The notes under the pieces are model-generated. The model was given only the letters and a program-made list of their open reading frames with translations, did not search any database and was not told where the DNA came from. The translations under genes were made by a program, and so were the position numbers. From Alloscardovia macacae (GTDB lineage: Bacteria > Actinomycetota > Actinomycetes > Actinomycetales > Bifidobacteriaceae), in assembly GCF_002259705.1 (NCBI RefSeq), contig NZ_MWWT01000009.1, positions 1-64,000 of the forward strand: 64,000 bases of DNA, in the 5' to 3' direction. This document shows positions 1 to 7,325 of the stretch, piece after piece (the stretch's first letter is position 1; every line of letters starts with the position of its first letter).

Positions 1-353
1 TCTCGACCGTTTTTCTTCATACGCGTATGACATACAGGACACTGTGGCGCTTGGGCAGAAACATGTCTCATACCTTCTATGACACACCCACAAGGTATCA
101 GAAGAAAACCTCAACACGCCCTAACACCAAGAAACACAACGCCTAACACAAACTTAAGCAATAACTTTAGTTCCTATATGCCTACATCGGCGAAAATAGC
201 GCTAAGCATATCCCTGCTACGAGGAAGCTATACATGCGATTATGGAATCGCTGCTTATCCGAACTCCCATGACCGTTCATGGCGAACTCCTTATCTTCTC
301 TCACCTCTCATCAGCTGTAATGCGAGGCTTAAGGATAAGTATACCAACAGAAA
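1..353. other. Intergenic region without a supported gene
   Basis: I see no convincing coding sequence here. Two overlapping frames on the plus strand are open, but they have no ribosome binding site, no recognisable domain and an amino-acid composition (Thr/Asn/Pro/Arg-rich) unlike the real genes nearby. The stretch is AT-richer than the neighbouring genes. The right part is simply the sequence downstream of the minus-strand tRNA-Leu terminator. Confidence 0.5.
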
Positions 354-383
354 ACAAAAAAATCTCCCCAGAACGGGAAGATT
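354..383 (-). terminator. Rho-independent terminator of tRNA-Leu
   Basis: Read on the minus strand, AATCT..CCC pairs with GGG..AGATT around a short loop and is followed by a run of seven T. It lies about 10 nt past the 3' end of the tRNA, so it fits as the tRNA transcript's terminator. Confidence 0.8.
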
Positions 384-392
384 CCACGAAAG

Positions 393-480
393 TGTCCGGA
401 GCGGGACTTGAACCCGCACGCCCGTATAAAATGGGCACTAGCACCTCAAGCTAGCGCGTCTACCATTCCGCCACCCGGAC
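393..480 (-). tRNA. tRNA-Leu, anticodon GAG
   Basis: An 88-nt class II tRNA. The 7-bp acceptor stem GTCCGGG/TCCGGAC carries discriminator A73. The anticodon stem CTAGC/GCTAG holds the loop TTGAGGT, giving anticodon GAG (leucine, CUY codons). A long variable arm (GCCCATTTTATACGGGC) follows, as expected for tRNA-Leu, and the T arm contains GGTTCAAGTCC. CCA is not encoded. A hairpin with a T run lies directly downstream. Confidence 0.97.
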
Positions 481-606
481 AGTTCTCTCAGCAGTGGATT
501 TCTCCAGTGCTTCAAGCAACAGTTATGTAGAATAGTATAGATGCCCTATCAATGCAAGACCGGCGTGTCGCTCCGAGACTCCACCCCCACGGCTAGGCTA
601 GAGACC

Positions 607-1467
607 ATGCAGATTCTTCGAGTAGACTCCTTAGAGGACCCGCGCTTGAGCGCATACATTAATCTCACCGAGATCCAGCTGAGAAACAAGCTCGAGCCAG
701 ACCAGGGTATCTTCATAGCAGAAAGTCCTAAAGTCATAGAACGCGCGCTCGCTGCCCACCGAGAGCCACTCTCCTTTCTCATAGAAGAAGAGTGGCTCGA
801 GGGCATGAAAGAGACCTTCGCTTCTGTAGACTCGCAGTGGGGGCCTGACATTCCCGTCTTCGTGGCATCCGAAGAGCTTCTGAAAAAGCTGACCGGGTAT
901 CGTCTTCACCGGGGAGCCATGTGTGCTATGCGCCGCTGGGAACTTCCGAGCGTCCGTGACCTCTGTGCTGATGCGAAGCGCGTAGCGGTCATGGAGAACA
1001 TCGTGGACTTTACGAATGTGGGTGCTTTGATGCGCTCCGCCGCCGCACTCGGTATAGATGCCGTCCTCGCTACCCCATCCTGTCTCGACCCACTGTACAG
1101 AAGGGCTGTGCGCGTCTCTATGGGGACGGTGTTCCAGGTACCGTGGACGAGAATCGGCGGAAGTGAGAGGAAGAATTGGCCACAGCCATCTATCCAGGAG
1201 CTGACAGAACTCGGATTCACCACCGTGGCCATGGCACTGACGGACGACTCCATCTCACTGCAGGAGCTCAGCAGACGCATACACAGCGCGCCGAGCGAGC
1301 CAGACCACATAGAAAAAGTAGCCCTCATCTTCGGCACCGAAGGCGACGGGCTGAGCAAGCGCACGCTCGCCGCCACAGATCTGACGGTAAAAATCCCTAT
1401 GAGCCACGGCGTGGACAGCCTGAATGTAGCAGCATCCAGCGCCGTCGCCTTCTATGCCACGATGTGA
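607..1467 (+). CDS. TrmH/SpoU family RNA methyltransferase
   Basis: A SAM-dependent 2'-O-ribose methyltransferase of the SPOUT superfamily acting on tRNA or rRNA; the exact target nucleotide cannot be read from sequence. The three C-terminal SpoU motifs are clear: NVGALMRSAAALGIDAVL, then IFGTEGDGLSKR, then IPMSHGVDSLNVAASSAVAF, which together form the trefoil knot that binds SAM. The N-terminal substrate-binding part contains ESPKVIERAL. Relatives begin close to MQILRVDSL, so I prefer the ATG at 607. An in-frame ATG at 541 lies 7 nt after a TAGAAT box and could be a leaderless start adding 22 residues. It is transcribed divergently from tRNA-Leu and converges on the sirtuin gene. Confidence 0.9.
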   Translation: MQILRVDSLEDPRLSAYINLTEIQLRNKLEPDQGIFIAESPKVIERALAAHREPLSFLIEEEWLEGMKETFASVDSQWGPDIPVFVASEELLKKLTGYRLHRGAMCAMRRWELPSVRDLCADAKRVAVMENIVDFTNVGALMRSAAALGIDAVLATPSCLDPLYRRAVRVSMGTVFQVPWTRIGGSERKNWPQPSIQELTELGFTTVAMALTDDSISLQELSRRIHSAPSEPDHIEKVALIFGTEGDGLSKRTLAATDLTVKIPMSHGVDSLNVAASSAVAFYATM

Positions 1468-1471
1468 GACA

Positions 1472-2467
1472 TTATGCGGATAATTGGCTCAAAACCTGAG
1501 CTATGTCCGCATCGATCCCCAGACCGCGGTCAGCTATCTCGCGCGGAACGTACGCATCCTCGAGCGAGACTGTCACATACGTGGCGAGCGGATTATCATA
1601 TGTAAGCCGCCAGAACGGATACGTAATAATGCTCGGCGTATTCTGCCCCACGCCGAGCTCGAGATAGAGCACATGCTGAGCCGGGGAGCCCTCCAAGCTC
1701 CGAGATTCGTCCGTTCTGCGCAAAAACTCGCCATAGCGTTCGGCGGCCGCATGCCAGCCCGCATCCTCCACGAAATCGCCATCGATACGCAGATTCATAC
1801 GCACCGCCCGACCCTGCTCATCTCGAGGAATGAGATGGGATGGTATACGCATGGACATGTCCTGTGCATCGTCCGGAGGGGTATAAATCCCCGCATCGTT
1901 TTTCACCCAGCCCTGAGCTTCGAGAGCAGCTGAGACCCACTCTTCGTTATCATATGTGCGGGACTGAGCGTTCTCAGCATCTGTCTTATCCTCGCCTCGC
2001 TGCTCGGGCACAGTCTCGAAAAGGCCATAATCTCCCTGCGTATAGAACAGGCGTTCCTTATCAAATCCCGCATTCTGGAACTGATGGTCCACATTCGTGG
2101 TCAGGACGAAATAATCCTTCCCGTCTACGAGATTTTTTAGCCGCGTGTACAGGCACGTCGCGGAATCTGACGGCATGTAGCGGTTCACATAAATATGGCG
2201 CGACCACCACGCCCAGAGCGTCTCCTCATCAGGAAAGGGATAAAAACCACCAGAATACATATCCTGTATACCATACTCTGCTGCAAAGTCTGCGAAGTAC
2301 TTCTCGAAGCGCTCGCCCGAGTATGTCAGACCCGCTGCAGTGGATAGGCCCGCCCCCGCGCCGATGAGGATGGCGTCAGCGTCGTCGATGGCCGTGCGGA
2401 GCGTCTGTATTTTTTCCTCGTATATGGTATCGATAGTGGCATCGCTTGCAGTAGCGTTCGTGCGCAC
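1472..2467 (-). CDS. SirTM-like (class M) sirtuin, macrodomain-linked
   Basis: An NAD-dependent SIR2-fold enzyme most like the SirTM group, which ADP-ribosylates a GcvH-like lipoyl carrier in staphylococci and streptococci. Visible motifs: GAGAGLSTAAGLTYSG (NAD binding), TTNVDHQFQ, and FYTQGDYGLF, in which Gln stands where ordinary sirtuins carry the catalytic His. Later come LELGVGQNTPSII and FVEDAGW. The usual zinc module is not intact: both places where SirTM proteins carry Cys pairs lack cysteine, and the only Cys in the protein is near ATCLY. An upstream GTG at 2527 is possible, but the GTG at 2467 has a well-placed AGGGAG and is preferred. It is the last gene of the Rrf2-macrodomain operon. 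No gcvH-like or lplA-like gene is present nearby. Confidence 0.88.
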   Translation of the reverse strand: MRTNATASDATIDTIYEEKIQTLRTAIDDADAILIGAGAGLSTAAGLTYSGERFEKYFADFAAEYGIQDMYSGGFYPFPDEETLWAWWSRHIYVNRYMPSDSATCLYTRLKNLVDGKDYFVLTTNVDHQFQNAGFDKERLFYTQGDYGLFETVPEQRGEDKTDAENAQSRTYDNEEWVSAALEAQGWVKNDAGIYTPPDDAQDMSMRIPSHLIPRDEQGRAVRMNLRIDGDFVEDAGWHAAAERYGEFLRRTDESRSLEGSPAQHVLYLELGVGQNTPSIITYPFWRLTYDNPLATYVTVSLEDAYVPREIADRGLGIDADIAQVLSQLSA

Positions 2468-2530
2468 TGTCGCACTCCCTTCTCTTTTTCTTCTCGATGC
2501 TTGCGCACGGCTTGCAGCTCCGTACACTTA

Positions 2531-3358
2531 CTACACGCCCAGAAGTTCTTCATAATACTGTCGGTCAGCGTCCGAGAAGACATTAAAAATAATGCGCTCT
2601 ACGGCGCCAGGATGGTTTTTCTTCCACTCTTCTACAGTGTCCACCGCTATGCGTGCGGCACGCTCAGCTGGGAAATGGAACACTCCCGTGGATATGCAGC
2701 AGAATGCCACGCTATCCAGTCCGCGCTGCGCGCAGAGGTCCAGAGTGGCGGAGTAACACTGCGCGAGGAGCTCCTTATCGCGCTCAGTCACTCGTTTGCC
2801 AGAGGTCACCGTCTCGTCACCCTGAATAATCGGTCCCACGATGTGGACCACATGCTTCGAGGGGAGATTATAGGCCGGTGTGAGCATGGGCACAACCGTC
2901 GGCTGTTCGTAGTGCGGACCATATGTCTCACGAAGCTCGTTCATCTGCCGCGCACACTCCTGCCGTAGCTGCACTCCCGCTGCCGTATGAATAGCATTAT
3001 CGATGCAGGCATGCAGTGGCGCGAAGCAGCCGAGCATGTGGGAATTCGCTGCGTTTACTATGGCATCGGCATCCAGTCGTGTGATATCTCCCTGCCAGAG
3101 ATAAAGTTCATCTCGCACTTCGGACAGGTCGTCCACATGGACGATGCCGTGTTCGCGCACTCGAGCCTGCAGGTAGATATCCTGCAGTTTTTGCGTGCGC
3201 TCGTCGAGAGGGGCAGGCCTGCGTATATTCATCAGCGCCTGGAGTAGCTCGCGCTTGCCCTCCTCATCATCCGGCGTCTCGAGATGCGCATAGTCGCGCG
3301 AGTCCACCTTAAACGCCTCGACGAGTTCGTCGAGAACGTCTGCTGACGATATGCTCAC
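2531..3358 (-). CDS. Zinc-type macrodomain protein-ADP-ribose hydrolase
   Basis: Predicted to remove ADP-ribose from proteins, reversing the modification made by the adjacent sirtuin. A helical N-terminal region (about residues 1-85) precedes the macrodomain. The domain opens with LYLWQGDITRLDADAIVNAA, followed by MLGCFAPLHACIDNAIH. The Cys-His-Cys set in GCFAPLHAC is the hallmark of the zinc-dependent macrodomain subgroup that travels with SirTM. CCISTGVFHFP is the second substrate loop. The stop is 3 nt before the first possible sirtuin start, and the start lies 1 nt after the Rrf2 stop codon, so the three genes are surely cotranscribed. Confidence 0.92.
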   Translation of the reverse strand: MSISSADVLDELVEAFKVDSRDYAHLETPDDEEGKRELLQALMNIRRPAPLDERTQKLQDIYLQARVREHGIVHVDDLSEVRDELYLWQGDITRLDADAIVNAANSHMLGCFAPLHACIDNAIHTAAGVQLRQECARQMNELRETYGPHYEQPTVVPMLTPAYNLPSKHVVHIVGPIIQGDETVTSGKRVTERDKELLAQCYSATLDLCAQRGLDSVAFCCISTGVFHFPAERAARIAVDTVEEWKKNHPGAVERIIFNVFSDADRQYYEELLGV

Positions 3359-3359
3359 G

Positions 3360-3800
3360 TTACGCTCTTTCCTCGAGTATCGTTTTCAATTCTTCGCTGA
3401 TATCTGCCAGTGTATATTCTCGCATTTGATTCTCCATGGCCGTCTGGATAGCATCCAGTTTTCCATCGAGAAGTGTGTGAATATTTCCACCTACCGGGCA
3501 TGCTGGGCTCGGATTCTCATGAAAGCGGAACAAGTCTCCGCTTTCCACTGCATCGACGGCTTTATACACATCGAAAAATGTGATGTCTTTCAGTGGCCTG
3601 TTCACTGTAATGCCGCCGGTTCCGCGCGCTACAGTCAAAAGGTCTGCCTTCTGGAGCTGCCCCAAAATCTTTCGGATAATCACGGCATTCGTCCCTATAC
3701 TTCCTGCGAGGAAATCACTGGTGACTTTTTGCGTCGCACTAAAGTGGTCCACGCACTCAAAGATGTGCAGTGCCACGGTAAATCTACTAGATATCTGCAT
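3360..3800 (-). CDS. Rrf2 family transcriptional regulator
   Basis: A 146-residue winged-helix regulator of the Rrf2 family. The first 80 residues form the HTH (MQISSRFTVALHI, then NAVIIRKILGQLQKADLL and the wing ARGTGGITVNRP). Rrf2 proteins often sense Fe-S clusters, thiol oxidation or reactive species. This one has only two cysteines, in HIFECVDHF and SPACPVGG, so a three-Cys Fe-S ligand set like IscR is absent and a thiol switch is more plausible. It is first of the three recognisable genes ahead of macrodomain and sirtuin and is the natural candidate regulator of the operon. Confidence 0.9.
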   Translation of the reverse strand: MQISSRFTVALHIFECVDHFSATQKVTSDFLAGSIGTNAVIIRKILGQLQKADLLTVARGTGGITVNRPLKDITFFDVYKAVDAVESGDLFRFHENPSPACPVGGNIHTLLDGKLDAIQTAMENQMREYTLADISEELKTILEERA

Positions 3801-3808
3801 GTGTCTCG

Positions 3809-3892
3809 CTATTCCTTACTCTTTTCTGCTAAAACTTTCCGTTCTCGTTCTTCCATGCGCTCTTCGGAGGTATAGTCTCCTGGATATTCCAT
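3809..3892 (-). CDS. Small 27-residue ORF in the Rrf2 operon
   Basis: A short ORF, MEYPGDYTSEERMEERERK..., highly charged (Glu/Arg/Lys) and probably helical. Its ATG overlaps the stop of the preceding 72-codon ORF as TAATG, and its stop lies 8 nt before the Rrf2 start. I recognise no family. It may be a leader or coupling peptide, or the broken end of a longer gene. It rests only on the coupling arrangement and codon composition. Confidence 0.4.
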   Translation of the reverse strand: MEYPGDYTSEERMEERERKVLAEKSKE

Positions 3893-4110
3893 TATCCCCA
3901 TCCTCGCTCAAAGACCCTCAGAAATGTCATTCGAGCCTTTTCTGCACCGCCAGAAAAATGCTTCATCGTTTTCACGAAAGCATCCACGTCCGTACCATCT
4001 GTAACATGATGATCGATGTACTCCTCACGGAGGAGACTGCGTGCCGCCCCACTCATCTCCCGACTCAAAAGTACGGAAAAGAGCCTGAGCTTTTCAGCAT
4101 TCGTCGTCAT
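3892..4110 (-). CDS. Small 72-residue protein, possibly truncated NTF2/SnoaL-like
   Basis: First ORF of the Rrf2-macrodomain-sirtuin transcript, with a strong GGGGAGGAAC ribosome binding site upstream. The pattern ARSLLREEYIDHHVTDGTDV followed by a helix resembles the first half of NTF2/SnoaL-like proteins, which are normally 120-150 residues. If so, it is truncated after MTFLRVFERGWG, and the overlapping 27-codon ORF could be the degraded remainder. Function unknown; the family call is weak. Confidence 0.45.
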   Translation of the reverse strand: MTTNAEKLRLFSVLLSREMSGAARSLLREEYIDHHVTDGTDVDAFVKTMKHFSGGAEKARMTFLRVFERGWG

Positions 4111-4259
4111 TATTCATGTTCCTCCCCCCCCTACACGCTTCGCAAGGAGCCGTATCATCCAGATGTAACTCTTTCTATTTCATCCAGCTCTATCCTACTT
4201 GATTCTCTTTGTAACCGCAAGTCTTACATCATGGCTATGCGCTAAGGGGAAAGGGGTAC

Positions 4260-4498
4260 TTTTGGGCGGATGTGACCTGGCACGCGCAAGCCATACATAG
4301 TTTTGGGCAGAAATGATCATGCATGAAGTCACTTGCGCCCAAAAAGCGCCCCTTTTCCCTCGCCCTATGATCACTTCCGCCCAAAATCTCTCCTACGCCT
4401 CACGCACTTCCCCTTTTGCGCAGAAATGACTACAGCACACCGCTCTGAAGACAGTTTTGCGCAGAAATGACCATCCGTACAGTCACATCCGCACAAAA
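4260..4498. repeat. Island of palindromic TTTTGGGC repeats (copy 1)
   Basis: At least seven copies of a unit close to TTTTGGGCGGAAATGAC occur in both orientations: forward at about 4260, 4301, 4414 and 4455, reverse at about 4329, 4368 and 4482. Opposed copies form hairpins, for example 4301-4344 and 4455-4498. The units differ by a few bases (GGGC, GCGC; GGAAATGA, GGATGTGA). No transposase or ORF of substance lies inside. The same core recurs at 14.25 kb and, with a different tail, at 36.2 kb. It resembles a REP/BIME-type family. Confidence 0.8.
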
Positions 4499-4525
4499 CC
4501 CTCACGCACCCCACACACCCCTTAC

Positions 4526-4570
4526 AAAAAAGGGGCCAGCACCCCACACGTGGTGGAACACTGGCCCCTC
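4526..4570 (-). terminator. Rho-independent terminator of uraA
   Basis: Read on the minus strand, AGGGGCCAG pairs with CTGGCCCCT across a 21-nt loop, followed by TTTTTT. It lies about 30 nt past the uraA stop. Confidence 0.85.
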
Positions 4571-4600
4571 TGGTCCTTTGACCCTTTTCTAGCCTCAGCC

Positions 4601-5944
4601 CTAGGCCTTCTTCTCCTGCGACCCGTGGATGGAGTATGGCGTCTCATCCTGGTCTTCTTCGATGTAGTCATCCTCTTCGACCACAGCGCCGGTGAGCTTA
4701 CCGAGGTTCTTCAGACCGTGGTACGCGATGAGTGCTGCGAAGGAGCCGATGGCGATGCCGTTAAAGCTCACACCCTGGATGGCGAAGGTGAAGTTTGCGA
4801 TACCGATGATCATGACGATGGCACCCACCATCATGTTCACGTTCTTACCGAAGTCCACCTTATTCTCCACCCAGATACGCACACCGAGCATACCGATCAT
4901 ACCGTAGAGCAGCGTGGTCACACCACCGAGCACACCTACCGGGATGGTGTTAATGATGGCGCCGAACTTCGGGCACAGGCTCAGAATGAGTGCGAAGCCA
5001 GCTGCGAACCAGTATGCGAGTGTCGAGTACACCTTCGTAGCTGCCATCACACCGATGTTCTCGGCATACGTAGTGGTACCCGAACCGCCACCGAGACCTG
5101 CGAACATGGTACCCAGACCATCTGCGAAGAGGGACTGTCCTATCTGCTTATCATAGTTACGTCCCGTCATGAGGGATACAGACTTCACGTGACCGATGTT
5201 TTCTGCGATGAGCACGAGGACTACTGGCAGGAACATGAGCAGTATGGAGAAGTCTGCCTGTGGAGCATGGAAGCGTGGGAGGCCCACCCATGCTGCATCT
5301 TCGACTGGCTTAAAGTCCACCTGACCGCGCGCGATAGCATACACATAGCCGATGAGCACGCCGATGAGGATGTTCAGGCGTCCCAGCATTCCCTTAAAGA
5401 GTACTGCCACGAGCATGACCGCGAGAAGCGTAACCAGAGCAGTGTCTGGAGCTGCCTTAAAGTTGTTCCATGCCGATGGAGCCAGGTTAAAGCCGATGAT
5501 GGCCACGATAGCGCCATTCACCACTGGAGGCATGAGCTTATCGATCCACTGTGCGCCAGCATAGTGCACGATAACGCCCACGAGAGCCAGAGCCAGACCC
5601 GTGCACAGAATGCCGAAGCTCGCCACTGCCAGACCCTTATGTGCAGCGGTGACTGCTGCGATAGGGGCTATAAAACCAAACGAGCTACCCAGGTAACTAG
5701 GTAGCTTGTTATTATTAATCAGAAGGAACAGCGCGGTGGACAGTGCCGTGAAGAACAGTGTCGTGGATGGGTCGAATCCCGTAAGAATAGGAACGAGGAA
5801 CGTAGCACCGAACATAGCGATAACGTGCTGTGCACCGACGCTGGCGGTACGGGCGAAAGTGAGACGTTCTTCTGGCTCGATTACCTCACCTGGAGCGATG
5901 TGCTTTCCATCACCGTGAAGCTGCCATGTGAAATTCAACGACAT
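4601..5944 (-). CDS. uraA: Uracil permease, NCS2 family
   Basis: A proton-linked nucleobase importer of the NCS2 (UraA/PbuX) family, 447 residues and about 14 membrane segments. It matches uracil rather than xanthine members: the N-terminal region ASVGAQHVIAMFGATFLVPI, then LPSYLGSSFGFIAPI, GLGGGSGTTTYAENIGVMA and LFADGLGTMFAGL are classic UraA motifs, with the Glu of TTTYAENIG in the substrate site. The C-terminus is acidic (EEDDYIEEDQDE). The start has an AAGAGAT ribosome binding site. The gene is monocistronic, between its own terminator and an unusual leader hairpin ending in a T run just upstream of the start, which suggests transcription attenuation. Confidence 0.93.
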   Translation of the reverse strand: MSLNFTWQLHGDGKHIAPGEVIEPEERLTFARTASVGAQHVIAMFGATFLVPILTGFDPSTTLFFTALSTALFLLINNNKLPSYLGSSFGFIAPIAAVTAAHKGLAVASFGILCTGLALALVGVIVHYAGAQWIDKLMPPVVNGAIVAIIGFNLAPSAWNNFKAAPDTALVTLLAVMLVAVLFKGMLGRLNILIGVLIGYVYAIARGQVDFKPVEDAAWVGLPRFHAPQADFSILLMFLPVVLVLIAENIGHVKSVSLMTGRNYDKQIGQSLFADGLGTMFAGLGGGSGTTTYAENIGVMAATKVYSTLAYWFAAGFALILSLCPKFGAIINTIPVGVLGGVTTLLYGMIGMLGVRIWVENKVDFGKNVNMMVGAIVMIIGIANFTFAIQGVSFNGIAIGSFAALIAYHGLKNLGKLTGAVVEEDDYIEEDQDETPYSIHGSQEKKA

Positions 5945-5963
5945 GTATATCTCTTTCTTCTCG

Positions 5964-6041
5964 AAAAAAGCGCCCCACAGCGAGCATTACTCAGCACAGC
6001 ATGAGACCGCGCGAAAGTAATGAGGCTCGCTGGGAGCGCCT
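5964..6041 (-). promoter_or_regulatory. Terminator-like hairpin in the uraA leader (candidate attenuator)
   Basis: In the uraA direction, GGCGCTCCCAGCGAGC pairs with GCTCGCTG and GGGGCGC. An inner ATTACT/AGTAAT stem extends it, and TTTTTT follows. The T run ends 20 nt before the uraA start codon. The upstream suf operon already has its own terminator at 6083-6117, so this second hairpin sits inside the uraA 5' region and would stop uraA transcription unless prevented. The effector (PyrR, a nucleotide or other) is not evident; a clear PyrR loop is not visible. Confidence 0.6.
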
Positions 6042-6082
6042 TTACTAATATCGTTGAAACTTCATACTAGCGTATGGTGACG

Positions 6083-6117
6083 AAAAAGGACACAAACCGC
6101 TCAGTTCCGGCGTGTCC
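6083..6117 (-). terminator. Rho-independent terminator of the suf operon
   Basis: On the minus strand GGACAC(G)CCG pairs with CGG...GTGTCC and is followed by TTTTT. It lies 32 nt downstream of the last suf gene. Confidence 0.85.
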
Positions 6118-6148
6118 CTCGCCCAGAACGCCTGCCCAGATCCCTCCC

Positions 6149-6721
6149 CTACGCATAGGCGCGCGGCAGGTTATCGAGGTTAAACCCGAGAGCGGCCAGC
6201 TGCGCTGCGCCATCTTCGGTGATCATATCCACGTTCCACGCTGGTGTCCACGTCCAGTCTACGCGGAATTCTTCCACGAGACCCGCGAGCACACTCGCAC
6301 ACTCGTCCTCGATGAGGTCGGTGAGCGGGCATGCCGGTGTGGTCAGTGTCATGGTGAGGATGGCGCGCCCCAGGTGGTCTATCTCGATGCCGTAGACCAG
6401 CCCGAGGTCCACCACATCCACACCGAGCTCAGGATCCATGACCTGATGGAGCGCTTCCTTTACATCTTTCGCCGTCACACGGCCTATCTCGTCGAGAAAA
6501 GTCAAACTTACACCTTCGAACTCTTCGGTTCGCGTACTTTCATTCATCGCAGCGCCCTCCTTGGCTCGTGCCCTCGTATAGGATTCTTCTAGCATACCTG
6601 CTGAGGACGGATTTTGCGCTATCTGGCGTGCCAGCTCGTCATCCGAGTAGACGCTGGAGACGGCGTCGAAGATGCTTCCGGTCGGCTCGGGTACGAGATT
6701 CGTGAGGTTATCTGATGCCAT
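6149..6721 (-). CDS. SUF-associated metal-sulfur cluster assembly factor (SufT-like, MIP18/DUF59)
   Basis: Last gene of the suf operon. The C-terminal 110 residues are a MIP18/PaaD-type domain: VMDPELGVDVVDLGLVYGIE, then TMTLTTPACPLTDLIEDEC with the conserved reactive Cys, then VDWTWTPAWNVDMITEDG. Such proteins help deliver Fe-S clusters from the SUF scaffold to targets. The first 75 residues are an acidic, probably disordered extension. I start at the ATG at 6721, which has a GGAG six bases upstream; a longer frame reaching 6829 would overlap sufU and looks non-coding. The gap to sufU is 38 nt. Confidence 0.92.
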   Translation of the reverse strand: MASDNLTNLVPEPTGSIFDAVSSVYSDDELARQIAQNPSSAGMLEESYTRARAKEGAAMNESTRTEEFEGVSLTFLDEIGRVTAKDVKEALHQVMDPELGVDVVDLGLVYGIEIDHLGRAILTMTLTTPACPLTDLIEDECASVLAGLVEEFRVDWTWTPAWNVDMITEDGAAQLAALGFNLDNLPRAYA

Positions 6722-6759
6722 GGGTGCTCCGTACTTTCTTATGTCGTTCTTACTTTTCC

Positions 6760-7323
6760 TTATTTGGTCATCTGTGTCAAGGCTATCGCTGCAGAATCCT
6801 TCAAACCTTCCCATCCGAGCAGCGCGCACTTGATGCGCATCGGGTATTTCGAGACGCCCTGGAAGACGATGGCGTCGTCGAGTGCTTCTTCTGCTGCGTC
6901 ATCGTCGAGGCCTGCTCCGCGCGATTCCATGAGCTTTTTAAAGGTCCGCGAGAGCTCCATAGCCTCGTCGAGCGTTTTACCCTGCACGAGGTCGTACATG
7001 ATGGACAGGCTGGCCTGCGAGATAGAGCATCCCTGACCGTCCCAGATGAGGTTTTCGATGCGGATAGGCTCGCCGTTCGTGCCGTCCGAGAGTTCCACGC
7101 GGACGGTGACTTCATCCCCGCATGTCGGATTAAACTGATGCGACTGCGCGCTCACGCAGGCTTCGTGCTCGGCGCGCACGGTCTGCGCCGCGCTACTCGC
7201 CTGTTCTGAGGCCGCGCTCGTGATGTCCGCCGCAAAGGACTGCTTTCCGTGAGGTGCTTTCGAGGCTTCGAGAATGACCTCTTGATACATCTGTTCGAGT
7301 TCGTCGTACATTTTTCCTGCCAA
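6760..7323 (-). CDS. sufU: SufU, Fe-S cluster scaffold / sulfur transfer protein
   Basis: Accepts persulfide sulfur from SufS and passes it to the SufBCD scaffold. The three conserved Cys (zinc and sulfur-accepting site) are present in NPTCGDEV, WDGQGCSISQAS and MRIKCALLGW. Between EASKAPHGKQ and FNPTCGDEV there is an insertion of roughly 20-25 residues rich in Ala/Ser/Gln with one extra Cys (HEACVSAQ), longer than the loop in Bacillus-type SufU. The start may be the later MYDELEQMY. Its start is 2 nt after the sufS stop, so translation is coupled. Confidence 0.93.
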   Translation of the reverse strand: MAGKMYDELEQMYQEVILEASKAPHGKQSFAADITSAASEQASSAAQTVRAEHEACVSAQSHQFNPTCGDEVTVRVELSDGTNGEPIRIENLIWDGQGCSISQASLSIMYDLVQGKTLDEAMELSRTFKKLMESRGAGLDDDAAEEALDDAIVFQGVSKYPMRIKCALLGWEGLKDSAAIALTQMTK

Positions 7324-7325
7324 TT

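Noticed and set aside
4260-4498. Insertion sequence remnant.
   Set aside because: Inverted repeats are present but there is no transposase fragment or target duplication. The multi-unit opposed arrangement fits a REP-type element better.
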